Shown here: in pieces, positions 8,169 through 18,200 of the stretch | Layout: each line of letters begins with the position of its first letter | Position numbering within the stretch: position 1 is the stretch's first letter | Assembly (NCBI GenBank): GCA_020426505.1 | Contig: JAGQPX010000118.1 | Span: forward strand, 1 to 33,691 | Reading direction: 5' to 3' | DNA: 33,691 nt | Origin: Planctomycetaceae bacterium | Lineage (GTDB): Bacteria; Planctomycetota; Planctomycetia; Planctomycetales; Planctomycetaceae | Program-made: the position numbers and the translations under genes | The notes under the pieces: model-generated | Databases searched by the model: none | What the model saw: only the letters and a program-made list of their open reading frames with translations | What the model was told of the DNA's origin: nothing

Positions 8169-8873
8169 ATGCTTGATCTGTTGTTGATTGCCATTATCGG
8201 ATTGGTCACGTGGTGCATTGCCAGCGATGGAGCGTGGGGGGCTGCGTTCACTCTGTTCAGCGTCATCATTGCTGGCCTGCTCGCGATGGGTTTCTATGAG
8301 GTGGCTGCCAACTTTCTCGAGGGGAATATCGCCAGTTCCGTCGAATGGCAACATCGATGGGATGTCATTGCGCTGGTGGGACTCTTCTCGGCATTCGTGT
8401 TCGGCCTGCGGACTGCAACGGAACAAATCCTCCCGGTCGACATCGAGATTCATGGACTGGTTTTTGATATCGCTCGTTGGTCATGCGGTTTCCTCGCGGG
8501 ATGTGTGACGATGGCTATTCTATTGACCGCTCTGCACACCGCTCCCCTTCCTCGAGAGTTTCTCGGTTTCACTCCCGAACCACATAAACGGGGCGGTCCG
8601 GTGGGTCAGGCAGCACCCGATTTCAAATGGCTGGGGTATGTCCATCGCATGACTGAGACAGCCTTCCGACGCGGCGCGGACGGTCAGATCTTCGACGGAC
8701 CCTACTTCGCCTTCTATCCAGGTGGAGAACCGGGTGTGCATCCCTCGTTCCCGATTCGATACGCTTCTCGTCGTGCCCGCTACTATGGGACGGCCGCACC
8801 TGCATCGGGAGGCGCCGGTGCGACACCGGGACAACCGGCTCCGCCCACAACGTCTGGTTCCCCCCGATTCTGA
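8169..8873 (+). CDS. CvpA-like integral membrane protein
   Basis: A 234-residue protein with about four hydrophobic helices in the first 125 residues (starting MLDLLLIAIIGLVTW), then a soluble tail rich in aromatic residues, Pro and Gly. The N-terminal helix start and four-helix layout fit the CvpA family, an inner-membrane family linked to colicin V export and envelope integrity, but similarity is only by pattern. The tail (about 140-234) has FDGPYFAFYPGGEPG and a low-complexity APASGGAGATPGQP end, which I do not recognise. It is downstream of the secretion ATPase on the same strand, with a 120-base gap that holds the tandem repeat, so co-transcription is plausible but not assured. Confidence 0.65.
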   Translation: MLDLLLIAIIGLVTWCIASDGAWGAAFTLFSVIIAGLLAMGFYEVAANFLEGNIASSVEWQHRWDVIALVGLFSAFVFGLRTATEQILPVDIEIHGLVFDIARWSCGFLAGCVTMAILLTALHTAPLPREFLGFTPEPHKRGGPVGQAAPDFKWLGYVHRMTETAFRRGADGQIFDGPYFAFYPGGEPGVHPSFPIRYASRRARYYGTAAPASGGAGATPGQPAPPTTSGSPRF

Positions 8874-8908
8874 TCTTGTTCATCCCTCTCACGCGAAGTC
8901 CGACAACC

Positions 8909-9217
8909 ATGCTTTCTCACGATGTCTATTTCACGTTGAATGACGCCTCGCCCGAGGCAATCGATCATCTCGTGCGTTCGTGTCATGCAAACCTCAAGGG
9001 GTACCCTGGCGTCGATTTCTTTGCAGCGGGGGTTCTCGCAGAAGACTGCAAGCGGGACGTGAACGATCGCGACTTTCAGGTCGCTCTGCAAATGGTGTTT
9101 CGGGACAAAGCAGCCCACGATGCCTATCAGATCTCGGAATCCCACCAGAAATTCATCGCTGACAACAAGGCCAACTGGAAGCAGGTCCGGATTTTCGATG
9201 CGTATGTCGAGGGGTAA
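8909..9217 (+). CDS. Dabb (stress-responsive alpha/beta barrel) domain protein
   Basis: A 102-residue protein made of one ferredoxin-like Dabb domain: an initial strand with H (MLSHDVYFTL), the helix ASPEAIDHLVRSCHANL, a strand with VDFFAAGV, the typical NDRDFQVALQMVF strand with F/A pattern, and a C-terminal helix plus strand (HQKFIADNKANWKQVRIFDAYV). Such proteins form dimeric barrels; roles vary from small-molecule binding to enzymes, so no specific reaction can be given. ATG 8909 is preferred over an upstream TTG at 8876 because the domain begins exactly there. It is 35 bases after the CvpA-like gene. Confidence 0.85.
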   Translation: MLSHDVYFTLNDASPEAIDHLVRSCHANLKGYPGVDFFAAGVLAEDCKRDVNDRDFQVALQMVFRDKAAHDAYQISESHQKFIADNKANWKQVRIFDAYVEG

Positions 9218-9316
9218 ATCTTTCTCCCTAAAATCGAGTTTCTGCCAAGATTCGCCAAGACTGACCGAACTTCCCTATTGGACGACCGACACTTCCCGTT
9301 CGCAGAGGACAATGAG

Positions 9317-9601
9317 ATGACGTCAATTCTCCAGGATCTCAGCCGTGATGACCAATTCGTCCTCCTGCTTGTGACTGTGGTGTTGGCCACCAGTGCCTTG
9401 ATTCCCATCTCCATCGTCGGGCTGGTCCAATGGAGAAAGGTCCGCGAACGTGAGGCCGCGACCGGTCTGGTGCATGACATGCTGGCGCGAGGGTTCAGTC
9501 CGGACGAGATCGACCAGGTCCTCACCGGTACGCGACTCGACTCAATCGCCATCGATTCGATCGTGGCAAAGTCGAAGGCAGCCGTCGCCTGCCAAGCATA
9601 A
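9317..9601 (+). CDS. Small single-pass membrane protein of unknown function
   Basis: A 94-residue protein with one strong membrane helix (about residues 14-37, VLLLVTVVLATSALIPISIV) followed by a basic/charged region and a cytoplasmic helical tail. The tail contains GFSPDEIDQVL, a helix-turn pattern seen in short-helix oligomerisation or SHOCT-like tails, but I cannot place it in a family. ATG 9317 is preferred over ATG 9278 because AGAGGA lies 7-8 bases upstream and the upstream extension is unconserved in character. It converges on the acetyltransferase gene with only 18 bases between the stops. Confidence 0.7.
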   Translation: MTSILQDLSRDDQFVLLLVTVVLATSALIPISIVGLVQWRKVREREAATGLVHDMLARGFSPDEIDQVLTGTRLDSIAIDSIVAKSKAAVACQA

Positions 9602-9619
9602 TACGTGTGGCACCGGCGA

Positions 9620-10789
9620 TCAGAAGATCTCAGGCATCCACGGCTCCGGGCCCGCGAACAACTGGTCGGCGAGGCGGAGCGTCGCGTCATCGCCGTCCAG
9701 CCTGCCCACGGACTTAAGCACCTGTGCTGGTAGGAAGGCGGTGTAGAGCGGAGCGAGGCCGTTGATTCCGACTTTGAGGTCGCCACGTCCCCCGGATGTC
9801 ACCGTCGCTTTGCCGTTTGCGACAGTGAGGATGATTCGTCCGTTGTTCGCTGGCAGCAGATCGTCGTGCACTTCGAGGTGCAGTTCGCCGGAGACGTCCG
9901 ATGGATATCCACGAGCTTCGAGAGCTTGGGCGACATCGATGATCCTCACCATCCAGCGAAGGAGTTGTGCGTTGGCCCGTTTGCATTCGGCTGTCAGACA
10001 GAGCATCGGGTCGACCGCGGGGCCGCACCAATGCACCCAGGGGATCGTCGACCGGTGTCCGGCGATCAATGCCCACAGACGCCGACCAGCGGACGGCGTA
10101 AGAGCCGCCATGTCTCTGACATACAAATGTCCCGTTTCCTCGTGATCGACGCAGTACCGGTCGATCAGGAAACCCTCCGGATCTGACGGATTGCCGATAA
10201 CGTATCCCGCCTGATGTCCGCCCGGATGCTGCAACAGTCGTTCCCATAAACCCGGAGTTCGATCCAGATGTCCGTTCGTTAATCGTGCCCGTTTCTCGGC
10301 AATCGCCTCGAAGGGCGCGGGTGAGTCGAGTGGGACTTCCGTGACGGGGAGCTCGTAGTCTCTCACGCCGATCGCATTCATCGGCAGGTCATAACTGTAC
10401 CGCGACCCGGCATGCTCGAAGCCGGTTTTGCGATAGAGCCGCTGCGTCGATGCAAAAAGGCACGCCACCGGCGTTCCGGCTGAGTGCAACTCCTCGACCA
10501 GCGAACGCATCTGATACTCTGCGGCCCCTCCCCCGCGAACTTCCGGCGAGATGCCGACCGCTGCCACCGCAGCACAGGGGATGACTCGTCCGCCAAACCA
10601 CTGCCCCGCCGCGTAGAAACCCAATCCACCGACAACTCGCCCGTCGAGATGGACCGTTCTCAGGTTCTCAGCACCAATGCGTCGCTTGAAGGTCTCCCAA
10701 TAACCCTCGGCGAATCGGAATGTCCTGCCCACAGTGTTATGGAACGCATCTTCCGTGTCCGGAGTGAGCGGACGATAGTCGAAAGTCAC
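9620..10789 (-). CDS. Eis-like GNAT N-acetyltransferase with SCP2-like C-terminus
   Basis: Predicted acetyl-CoA-dependent amine acetyltransferase of the Eis type. The N-terminal GNAT domain (about 1-130) has the acetyl-CoA binding run AAVGISPEVRGGGAA (Arg-Gly-Gly pattern after strand 4) and the following LFASTQRLYRKTGFE. The middle is a second GNAT-like fold, and the last about 100 residues (LEVHDDLLPANNGRIILTVANG ... TVTSGG) match the sterol-carrier-like domain typical of Eis. The 389-residue length is right for the family. In mycobacteria Eis acetylates aminoglycosides and proteins; the substrate here is unknown. It starts with GTG 10789 (GAGG 9 bases upstream). Only 28 bases separate it from the upstream DUF255 gene, so it is probably in the same transcript. 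Confidence 0.85.
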   Translation of the reverse strand: MTFDYRPLTPDTEDAFHNTVGRTFRFAEGYWETFKRRIGAENLRTVHLDGRVVGGLGFYAAGQWFGGRVIPCAAVAAVGISPEVRGGGAAEYQMRSLVEELHSAGTPVACLFASTQRLYRKTGFEHAGSRYSYDLPMNAIGVRDYELPVTEVPLDSPAPFEAIAEKRARLTNGHLDRTPGLWERLLQHPGGHQAGYVIGNPSDPEGFLIDRYCVDHEETGHLYVRDMAALTPSAGRRLWALIAGHRSTIPWVHWCGPAVDPMLCLTAECKRANAQLLRWMVRIIDVAQALEARGYPSDVSGELHLEVHDDLLPANNGRIILTVANGKATVTSGGRGDLKVGINGLAPLYTAFLPAQVLKSVGRLDGDDATLRLADQLFAGPEPWMPEIF

Positions 10790-10817
10790 TGGCGAAGGCC
10801 TCGATGAACTTGGTGAA

Positions 10818-13418
10818 TCACGGATTCAACTGTTCCGACTGGAACAGCCGTTGATTGATCGGCTTGACACTGGCTCCCGCAGCAGCGACCGGCACCTTGA
10901 ATGTCAGCACCGCATCGGTCGGACGCAGGCAGTTGCGATCGTTGCACGCTTGATAATGAACTGTCAGCTTGACTTCATCCGTCTTACCCGCCGCTGCTTC
11001 GGGCACGCTGATCTTCCCTTTGAAGATCACCAGCTTTTCGTAGACGGCGATCGTATCGTCGAAGCCCGACATCCGAAAGTCGTGTCCCTTCGGGTAGACA
11101 ACGTCCGACAGTTTCAACTCCTGTCTGGAGTCTAACTTCAACTCCGTCGGGATCAGAAAATCATCGCTGGCGGGATTTGCGTTGATGTGCCAGTCCCTCT
11201 TGATCTTGAGGGCGACCGCGACCTCAGCGGTGCCGCCGGCGGGGAGTTGATCGACCGACAGGTACGCCTTCGCGTCAACCTTGGCATCCTGATCGCGCGG
11301 GTCGGTGCGGGCAGCGACAATAAGCGGCTCGTCAGCATTCGCGCCCTGTAGTGGGAACTTGGAAGCCGTCACCGTTGTTCCGCCCGACTTGCTGACTTCC
11401 TCACCCTCATCGGCGATGTCCAGCGAGGACGTCTCAGAGTTCCTTGCCTCGCCCCTTGTCGATGTCAGATAGTCATCGAGTGCTAAGGCCATGAACGTCA
11501 TGCTGCCCGGTTGCTCCTTCATGCGTCCAGCGAAGACCTCTAACGTCTGGCGGGCGCGGTCGTGATACTCATCATTCTCGGTGAGATCGGCCAGTCGGAC
11601 GAGATTACGGACACTCACGCTGTTGCCCGACGGCAGTACGCTGTCGTATGCGTTCTTCGTGCGGGCCAGCAGTTCCTCATGATGATCGGATGTAAAGAAG
11701 AAGCCGTGGCCCTCGTCGTCCCAGAACAGGTCGATCTGATCATCAGTCAAATCCTTCGCAGCTGTCAGCCATTTTTCCTGACCAGTGACGGCGTGTAGCG
11801 AGAGCAATCCATCGACGAGGAACGCATAGTCGTCGAGGTAGGCATTCAGTTTGGATAACTTCTCACGATGCGTCCGCAGCAGCCGACCCTCGTCATCCCG
11901 CATCTCAGTGAGGATGAAGTTGGATGCCTTATCAGCGGCCTCGATGAGGTCCGGGCGGTCCAGCAGATGTCCCCCTCTTGCCAGGGCCCGAATCATCAGG
12001 CCATTCCAACTGGTGAGAATCTTATCATCCTTGAGCAGAGCCGGGCGTTTTTCGCGAGTCGTCAGCAGCTGCTCTCGCAGATTCTTGAGACGCTCTTGAA
12101 GGTCCACTTCCGTCATGTCATGTGAAGCGGCGCTGTCAGCAATCGACTTGGGTAAATGCAGCACATGTCCATGTTCAAACTCTGAAGGCTCGTTGAACCC
12201 GTAGACCTCGTCGAACAGAGCCGCGTCCTCGGCGCCCAGTGCAGTGGCGAGTTCTTCCTTCGACCAGACATAGTGTTGACCTTCGATGCCATCCGTCTCG
12301 GCATCGAGTGCCGAGTAGAAACCTCCGTTGGAGTCTGTCATTTGCCGAAGAATGAATTCGAATGTTTCCTCTGCGACATTGAGGTAACGTTGTTCGCCGG
12401 TGCGGGCATACTCGGCAGTAAACACCTCTGACAACTGGGCGTTGTCGTAGAGCATCTTCTCGAAGTGAGGCACCATCCATTGCCGGTCGGTACTGTATCG
12501 ATGGAAGCCGCCACCCAGATGATCGCGGATCCCGCCGCGCAGCATGTGATCAAGCGTGGTGTCCAGCATCTCAGCGATTCGACCGTCAGCGTCATTCTCG
12601 ATCTGCGACTGAAGCAGCATCAGTCGTGTCGGCACCGGGAACTTGGGGCTGGTCGGACGGCGGGGATTGAAGTCGAGCCCGCCATACTCGGGATCGAATT
12701 GATCTTTAATGGCCTGAACGGAGACCGTCACCAGAGACTCGTCAAGTGGGACGGGCGATAAATCGACCTTGGGAGCTGTTGCCCGTTGAACATTGCGAGC
12801 CAGGATCTCGGACGCACCGATCATTCTTTCCTGATTTGTCTCCCACGATGCCTGGAGTTGCTTGCACAGAGCGAGAAATCCGGGGATGCCTCGTTGTTCT
12901 GTCGGCGGGAAGTACGTGCCACCGGCGATCGGTTTGCCGGTCGGCGTCAGAAACATCGACAGCGGCCATCCGCCCCCTTGGTCTGAGCCGATTGCCTGTT
13001 GGTATACCTGCAGGGCGATCATGTAGATGTCGTCAACATCCGGTCGCTCCTCGCGGTCGACTTTGATGTTGACGAAATGTTCGTTCATGTACGCAGCAAT
13101 CTCTTCGTCCGAGAAGGACTCCCGCTCCATCACGTGGCACCAGTAGCAGCTGCTGTAACCGATCGAAAGAAAGATCGGTTTGTTCTCTCGCTTGGCTTTC
13201 TCGAACGCTTCCGGTCCCCAGGCGTACCAGTCGACGGGGTTGTGGGCATGTAACAGCAGGTACGGGCTCGTCTCCTTGGCGAGGCGGTTCGCCGGATGAT
13301 CATGGTGTTCGGCTTGCGATTTTGTCTCGGCAGCTGAGCGTTGAGAATTCTCAGCACCGCATGTCGTGACCAGAAACAGACAAACGAATGACGACACGAG
13401 AGTACGAAGACTGACCAT
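10818..13418 (-). CDS. Exported thioredoxin-fold / six-hairpin protein (DUF255, YyaL type) fused to a DsbD-alpha-like domain
   Basis: An 866-residue protein. Residues 1-21 form a signal peptide or near-lipobox (VTTC). Residues about 44-200 are the DUF255 thioredoxin-like domain with the conserved opening [17 protein letters not shown], the CYWC redox pair at 91-94, and [11 protein letters not shown]. Residues about 205-660 form the (alpha/alpha)6 barrel of the YyaL/SSP411 family ([23 protein letters not shown]). After a low-complexity linker, residues about 713-843 resemble the N-terminal periplasmic domain of Dsb[19 protein letters not shown] and a Cys pair C825/C830 in CNDRNC. YyaL proteins usually lack a DsbD domain, so this is an unusual fusion pointing to thiol-disulfide chemistry outside the cytoplasm. 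The biochemical role of the family is unsettled. Confidence 0.88.
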   Translation of the reverse strand: MVSLRTLVSSFVCLFLVTTCGAENSQRSAAETKSQAEHHDHPANRLAKETSPYLLLHAHNPVDWYAWGPEAFEKAKRENKPIFLSIGYSSCYWCHVMERESFSDEEIAAYMNEHFVNIKVDREERPDVDDIYMIALQVYQQAIGSDQGGGWPLSMFLTPTGKPIAGGTYFPPTEQRGIPGFLALCKQLQASWETNQERMIGASEILARNVQRATAPKVDLSPVPLDESLVTVSVQAIKDQFDPEYGGLDFNPRRPTSPKFPVPTRLMLLQSQIENDADGRIAEMLDTTLDHMLRGGIRDHLGGGFHRYSTDRQWMVPHFEKMLYDNAQLSEVFTAEYARTGEQRYLNVAEETFEFILRQMTDSNGGFYSALDAETDGIEGQHYVWSKEELATALGAEDAALFDEVYGFNEPSEFEHGHVLHLPKSIADSAASHDMTEVDLQERLKNLREQLLTTREKRPALLKDDKILTSWNGLMIRALARGGHLLDRPDLIEAADKASNFILTEMRDDEGRLLRTHREKLSKLNAYLDDYAFLVDGLLSLHAVTGQEKWLTAAKDLTDDQIDLFWDDEGHGFFFTSDHHEELLARTKNAYDSVLPSGNSVSVRNLVRLADLTENDEYHDRARQTLEVFAGRMKEQPGSMTFMALALDDYLTSTRGEARNSETSSLDIADEGEEVSKSGGTTVTASKFPLQGANADEPLIVAARTDPRDQDAKVDAKAYLSVDQLPAGGTAEVAVALKIKRDWHINANPASDDFLIPTELKLDSRQELKLSDVVYPKGHDFRMSGFDDTIAVYEKLVIFKGKISVPEAAAGKTDEVKLTVHYQACNDRNCLRPTDAVLTFKVPVAAAGASVKPINQRLFQSEQLNP

Positions 13419-13551
13419 AGGATTTCTCGAAAGATCGCGGGGGGCGAATCGGAGGTTTGTGCTCCCTCACAAACGATGGATCGTCGGCTCAGAAATGACA
13501 GCCTGTGAGCCATCGAAGCTCAGGACCGGGGCGTCACATTCCCTTGCCGCT

Positions 13552-13567
13552 CGGTGACCGGTCACCG
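13552..13567. promoter_or_regulatory. Perfect 16-bp palindrome (possible operator or hairpin)
   Basis: CGGTGACCGGTCACCG is a perfect dyad in the 300-base gap between the kinase stop and the DUF255 start, both on the minus strand. It lies about 134 bases upstream of the DUF255 start and could be an operator for a dimeric regulator or part of a transcript end for the kinase; no T-run follows on the minus strand. A smaller stem (CCGCA/TGCGG) lies nearby around 13590. The rest of the gap shows nothing I recognise. Confidence 0.4.
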
Positions 13568-13718
13568 CTAATGAGTCCATCCATTCTACCCCGCACTTCA
13601 TGCGGTTCGGTAGTGTCTGATGCGAAGAATCAGCAAGTATACGGCAAAGTGGGGCATCCACGCATCCGCATCGACCAGGACCTCCTGTGGAAGCCGAAGT
13701 CCCGGTTTGTTCTTCGCA

Positions 13719-14525
13719 TTATCCCGCTTTGCGGCGTTTGCGAGCCAAGTGAGCAACTGCCTTCGACTTTGCTAGACGAAACGCCTTGAGCATCTGAACG
13801 GCGTCCCGGTAGCGCTTGCGAGGGACTGGCTCAATGGCTCTGCGGATGACGGCGATCATGTCCGGATGCAGACGCCCGCGCAGTCGAGAGTAATTCTCTG
13901 GCGGCCAGTCGAACGGGTACTCGGGCCAGATGCCGCTGAACATGCGGTACATGATCAAACCCAGCGAAAACACATCCGACCTCAGGGAGGGTTTGCCCAT
14001 CGCCTGCTCAGGAGCCATGTAACCGATGGTCCCGGTGCCCGATCCTCGCACCGTTTTCTGAGCTACCTTCGCGATCCCGAAGTCGGTCAGCTTCAGCCGA
14101 TTGCCGGAGAAGAGGATCAGATTCTCCGGCTTGATGTCGCAGTGGATGATGCGATGCTGATGCGCGCAGGCAACGGCCTCGATCATTTGTGCAGAGTAGT
14201 CGAGTGCCGTCGTGATCGACAGGCGACTGCGAAGTCGTTCGCTGAGCGTTTTCTCGCCCAAAGGGAAGGCGATGACGAATTGGTTGTCGATGAATGAAGC
14301 GTTTTTCAGTTGAAGGATGTGAGGATGCTCGAGACGCACAGCCAGGCGGACCTCTTGTCGAAAGTCGTCCAGCACTTCTTCGGTGATGATTTCCGCGTGA
14401 GGGACTTTCAAGGCAACGCGGATGCCCTCGATCGTATCCATCGCCTGATACACGACAGCAAACCCACCGCTGCTGATCCGTTTCTCGATTCGGTACTTTC
14501 CCAACCGTTGCCTGGCTCTGAGCAC
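13719..14525 (-). CDS. Ser/Thr protein kinase (Hanks type, catalytic domain only)
   Basis: Cytoplasmic eukaryote-like kinase, 268 residues. Visible: glycine loop ISSGGFAVVY (17-26), catalytic Lys40 in VALK, the catalytic loop HCDIKPEN (128-135, Asp130, Lys132, Asn135), DFG at 148-150, a GTGTIGYMAPE activation/P+1 segment (APE 171-173), and SDVFSLGLIMYRM of lobe F. All catalytic residues are present. There is no transmembrane helix or sensor domain; the short C-terminus is strongly basic (LARKRRKAG). HCD in place of HRD makes it a non-RD type, common among bacterial family members. GTG 14525 is preceded by GGGGGA. It is downstream of the PGPGW and sigma-54 genes on the same strand (156-base gap). 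Confidence 0.92.
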   Translation of the reverse strand: MLRARQRLGKYRIEKRISSGGFAVVYQAMDTIEGIRVALKVPHAEIITEEVLDDFRQEVRLAVRLEHPHILQLKNASFIDNQFVIAFPLGEKTLSERLRSRLSITTALDYSAQMIEAVACAHQHRIIHCDIKPENLILFSGNRLKLTDFGIAKVAQKTVRGSGTGTIGYMAPEQAMGKPSLRSDVFSLGLIMYRMFSGIWPEYPFDWPPENYSRLRGRLHPDMIAVIRRAIEPVPRKRYRDAVQMLKAFRLAKSKAVAHLARKRRKAG

Positions 14526-14666
14526 GTTTCCCCCGCAATCAAGAACTCATCTGCAAACCCTCGCCATCCTCTCTGTGATATCGGCAAAAGACAAGGGTCA
14601 ACACTGGTCAGTTTTCCCTCTCGGGCAACTCCCACCGGTCAATCCTGCCGATAGTCGATTGGACGG

Positions 14667-14686
14667 CGTGACGCTCGTTCGTCACG
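14667..14686 (-). terminator. Short stem-loop overlapping the PGPGW gene stop
   Basis: CGTGACG / CGTCACG, 7-bp perfect arms with a 6-nt loop, spans the stop codon of the PGPGW gene. No U-run follows on the minus strand, so it is a weak terminator candidate, possibly only an mRNA-end stabiliser. Confidence 0.3.
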
Positions 14687-15122
14687 GAGAGGGGAGTTCC
14701 AGAGGTTCGCGGTTGCCCTTCCTGCGAAGCCAGTCAACAGCTCGATGAACCGATTTCACCCGAAGGAGGGCCACTTCCAATCTACGTTTTCCGGGAAAGT
14801 CGAGCAGCACGACCCCCAGGAGAATCGTCAGGATGCCCTGTCCGGGAAGCACCAGCATCGCGATTCCGCACACCACGAACACGGCTCCGACCAGGTTCTT
14901 CAGGACTCGGACAGTGATGCGAACTACCGGGTGGCGACCGACCCTGTCCTCCTCGCGTTGTTGGGGGTCTTTCAGGAAATAGTCCGCCGGCATCCAAGTC
15001 AGCAGGAGGGGCACCACAATTAGCGTGCCCAGAAACATCACGCCGGAGGAGATGCCACCGATCCAGAGAAGCCGTCCGTTGCTGCCCGCGAACTCACGAA
15101 CCATCTCCAGCCATTCGGCCAT
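14682..15122 (-). CDS. PGPGW-family transmembrane protein
   Basis: A 146-residue inner-membrane protein with a helix around 19-43 and a helical hairpin around 75-115. The hairpin contains VLPGQGILTILLGVVLLDFPGKRRLE, the diagnostic pattern of the PGPGW family of putative transmembrane proteins (the Pro-Gly-x-Gly turn between two helices). Function is unknown. ATG 15122 is chosen because AGGAAG lies about 8 bases upstream; the frame extends to 15176 without a ribosome site. The C-terminal tail is basic and cytoplasmic. It sits 94 bases after the sigma-54 regulator on the same strand, so it may share that transcript. Confidence 0.85.
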   Translation of the reverse strand: MAEWLEMVREFAGSNGRLLWIGGISSGVMFLGTLIVVPLLLTWMPADYFLKDPQQREEDRVGRHPVVRITVRVLKNLVGAVFVVCGIAMLVLPGQGILTILLGVVLLDFPGKRRLEVALLRVKSVHRAVDWLRRKGNREPLELPSP

Positions 15123-15216
15123 TGGTCGCACTTCCTGGATTTGTCGGAGAATGGAAGCTTTCGAGCGGAGGTCCAAACGCGAGGGCCGTCGATTTCAATT
15201 TGGCGATGTCCCGACG

Positions 15217-18200
15217 TCAAGCGATGTTGTGCTTCTTGAGCTTGCTGTAAAACGTGCTTCGTGGCAAACCCAAAAGTCGTGCGGCTTCCGCTTTGTTGCC
15301 CCCGGCGGCCTCCAGCGCTCTCATCAGATCGCTTCGCTCGGCCTGCTGCTTCACCTCACGGCCTGAGGCTGCTGCATTGAAAGATCGCGAGACAGTCGGG
15401 TCAAAGCCTAATTGATTTGGCTTTGTGTCAATGACCTGGCGAGGCAGTAGTCTGCCCGTGGTCACTTCGTCCGGCAACGAAGACCGCATGATCTTCGATC
15501 CCTCGGTCAACACGACGGATCGCTCGATCGCATTTTCCAGCTCACGGATATTGCCGGGCCAAGGATGATCCAATAAGGCCTTGATGGCAGCATCATCGAT
15601 TTGTGTGATATGTTTATTGGTCCTTCGGTTCGCCTTCGCGAGGAAGTGCATGGCCAAATCGAGAATGTCGTCCTTACGCTCACGCAACGGCGGCAGGGTG
15701 ACGCTGATGACATTGAGACGATAATACAGGTCCTCGCGGAATTGGCCCTCGACAATCAACCGTTCGAGGTTTCTGTGCGTCGCCGCGATCACTCGCACAT
15801 CGACCTGAACGGTCCGGTTGCTACCGACCGGTTCAAACGTTCGCTGCTGCAATACGCGCAGCAACTTGATTTGAACGTCCGGCGAGATGTCGCCGATTTC
15901 GTCGAGAAAGAGCGTCCCTTTGTCGGCCAGTTGGAACCGGCCGATCTTGTCCTCTCGGGCATCGGTGAACGCACCTCGGACATGGCCGAATAGCTCACTT
16001 TCTAGTAGTGTTGGAGAGAGTGCCGCACAGTGCAGGCTGACCATCGGCTCGTCCCGCCGGGGACTGTTGTCGTGAATCGCGCGGGCCAGCAGTTCCTTCC
16101 CTGTGCCGCTCTCACCCCGCACCAACACAGATGACTCACTGGCTGCGACCTTGCGGACCGTCTCGAAGACCTGTTGGATGGCCGGACTTTGACCGACGAT
16201 CCCGCCGGCCTGAAATGCATCGCCTGGTTGTTCGCTTTGAGTGGGATTCTCAACACCCTGCAAACTGAGTTGCCGTTCAAGGAAACCGATCTTGCGATCC
16301 TGCTCCTCAACCTCGGTGATTCGCCGTTCCAACTCATTCTTGATTTGGCCGAAATCCTCATGCACTTTTGCAAAATGCAATGCAAAGCCGGCAAACCGCT
16401 CAATCGCACTCAGGAACGTTCCGTCCTCCTGAGTGAAAGCAGCGGCATTGGGCTTCGGTCCCAGCACGATCAGCCCCACCAGATCGCCGTCGACCTCCAG
16501 TCCGTGAATGAGATCAACTCCCAGATTCCGCATCAGCATTTGGGTGGGGGAATCTCCGGCGCGCAAACGCTGAAGGGAGACGCCTTGCAGCAACGAAGTC
16601 CAGTAGGACTTCTCCAAATCAATCCGTGAGGCAAACTCCGGATTCCCCCGTTGGGCAAACAACTCGAACGTCACGCCGTCTTGTTCGCGGAGGTAACAGG
16701 CCGCCCGTTTAACACCGAGCACATCGCAACAGGATTGGAGCACCTGTCCGGCGAGTGAGCGACGATCGACCAGTCCGGCCACGGCCCGATTGATTCCCTG
16801 CAGAGCCGAGTTCAGTTGATACTTCTCACGGAAGAATTCCTGATCGACGACGCGCTGGATGCGCCCCTTCAGCCATCCCAATGCGACGATCGTGAGCATC
16901 AACGCGATGGTGACCGCAATCGAGTTCTGGTTAACCAACGACATTTCCTGGCGCAAGGCCAACACACTCCCGCCGGCAATCACGAGGCTGTAGACAACCG
17001 TCAACGCCGCGCTCACCACGTAGTAGAACATACCGCGACTGATCACTTCATCAATCAGCATGAGACGATACCGCACCATACCGACCGCATACGCGACCAT
17101 GAACGGAAAGCTCGACAGGAACATCGGGGCCTGAACTTCACCAAGTGCCAGCCTCACCGGATTGAAAAAGGCGATTCCAGTGGCATAGATGACAAACCCG
17201 GCGGAGACGAGTCCGGCAAAAAGCATCCACTGCACCTGTCTGCGCTCAACCAGTTGTCGTGTCGACATCGCACTGTGCGCCAGTGAGGCCAAGGTCAGTA
17301 CGAAATAAACCGCAGCCAGACTGACGTAGGCAAGAATTCCATTCCTCGCGAGACTAAGGAGCCAATTGCCCAGCACGGCCGTCTGCGACGACCAAACAGT
17401 GGCGAAGAGATTCGGACTCGTCATCCCCGGAATGTCCAGGTCCGTCGCCAGCCCCGCGACCGCAACAATGGTCGCCACCAGGTACATGGCGAACGTCACC
17501 GGCACAAAGTAGATCGCCAACCGCGTGGTCCTCGGCCAGACCAGCATGAATGACTTGGGCGACGGATAGACGACAAACAGATGAAGCAGCACAGCCGGCA
17601 ACAGGACCGCTGCGACCACAAACGGCAAACAAAACCAAAGACTTCCCGCCACGACCCACCAGTGGCTGCCCCCCACAAAGGCAGCGAGAGTAACGAACCC
17701 CAGCACAAAGAACAGACGCAGGGCTCGATCATGGGGACGGTTCCAAAATGCAACCGCGCTCAAAAACACAATGATCAACTGTGGGACAACCCAAAACAGT
17801 GACAGCATCAACCCCCCAACGGGAAGCGGTTGAAGCCGAATCCAACTGCTCGTCGGTGATGTCTCGTTCTTCCGGAGAAAGCGAACCTTGGTGTACCTTT
17901 CGCCACCATCGGTCTCGATGAGGGTGAGTTGAGACTCTCCCAACTCGGTCAGATCCGGATCGACCCCGCGAAACTGTTCACCACCCACATCAAGCTTTGC
18001 GTTTCGCAAATCGACAAGCGTTTGAGAGAAGTCCGCGAAGTTCCGAATGGACTCGCCGTTCATCTCAAAAAGCATATCACCTCTCTCAGGTGGGGATTGT
18101 GTGCCGATTTTCTCCTGACGAGGAGGAGTTCCATACACGGTCACGCCAGCTGTTGAATCGGATCCTTGCGACTGAGCAAGAATCGTTCGAATCCCGGTGT

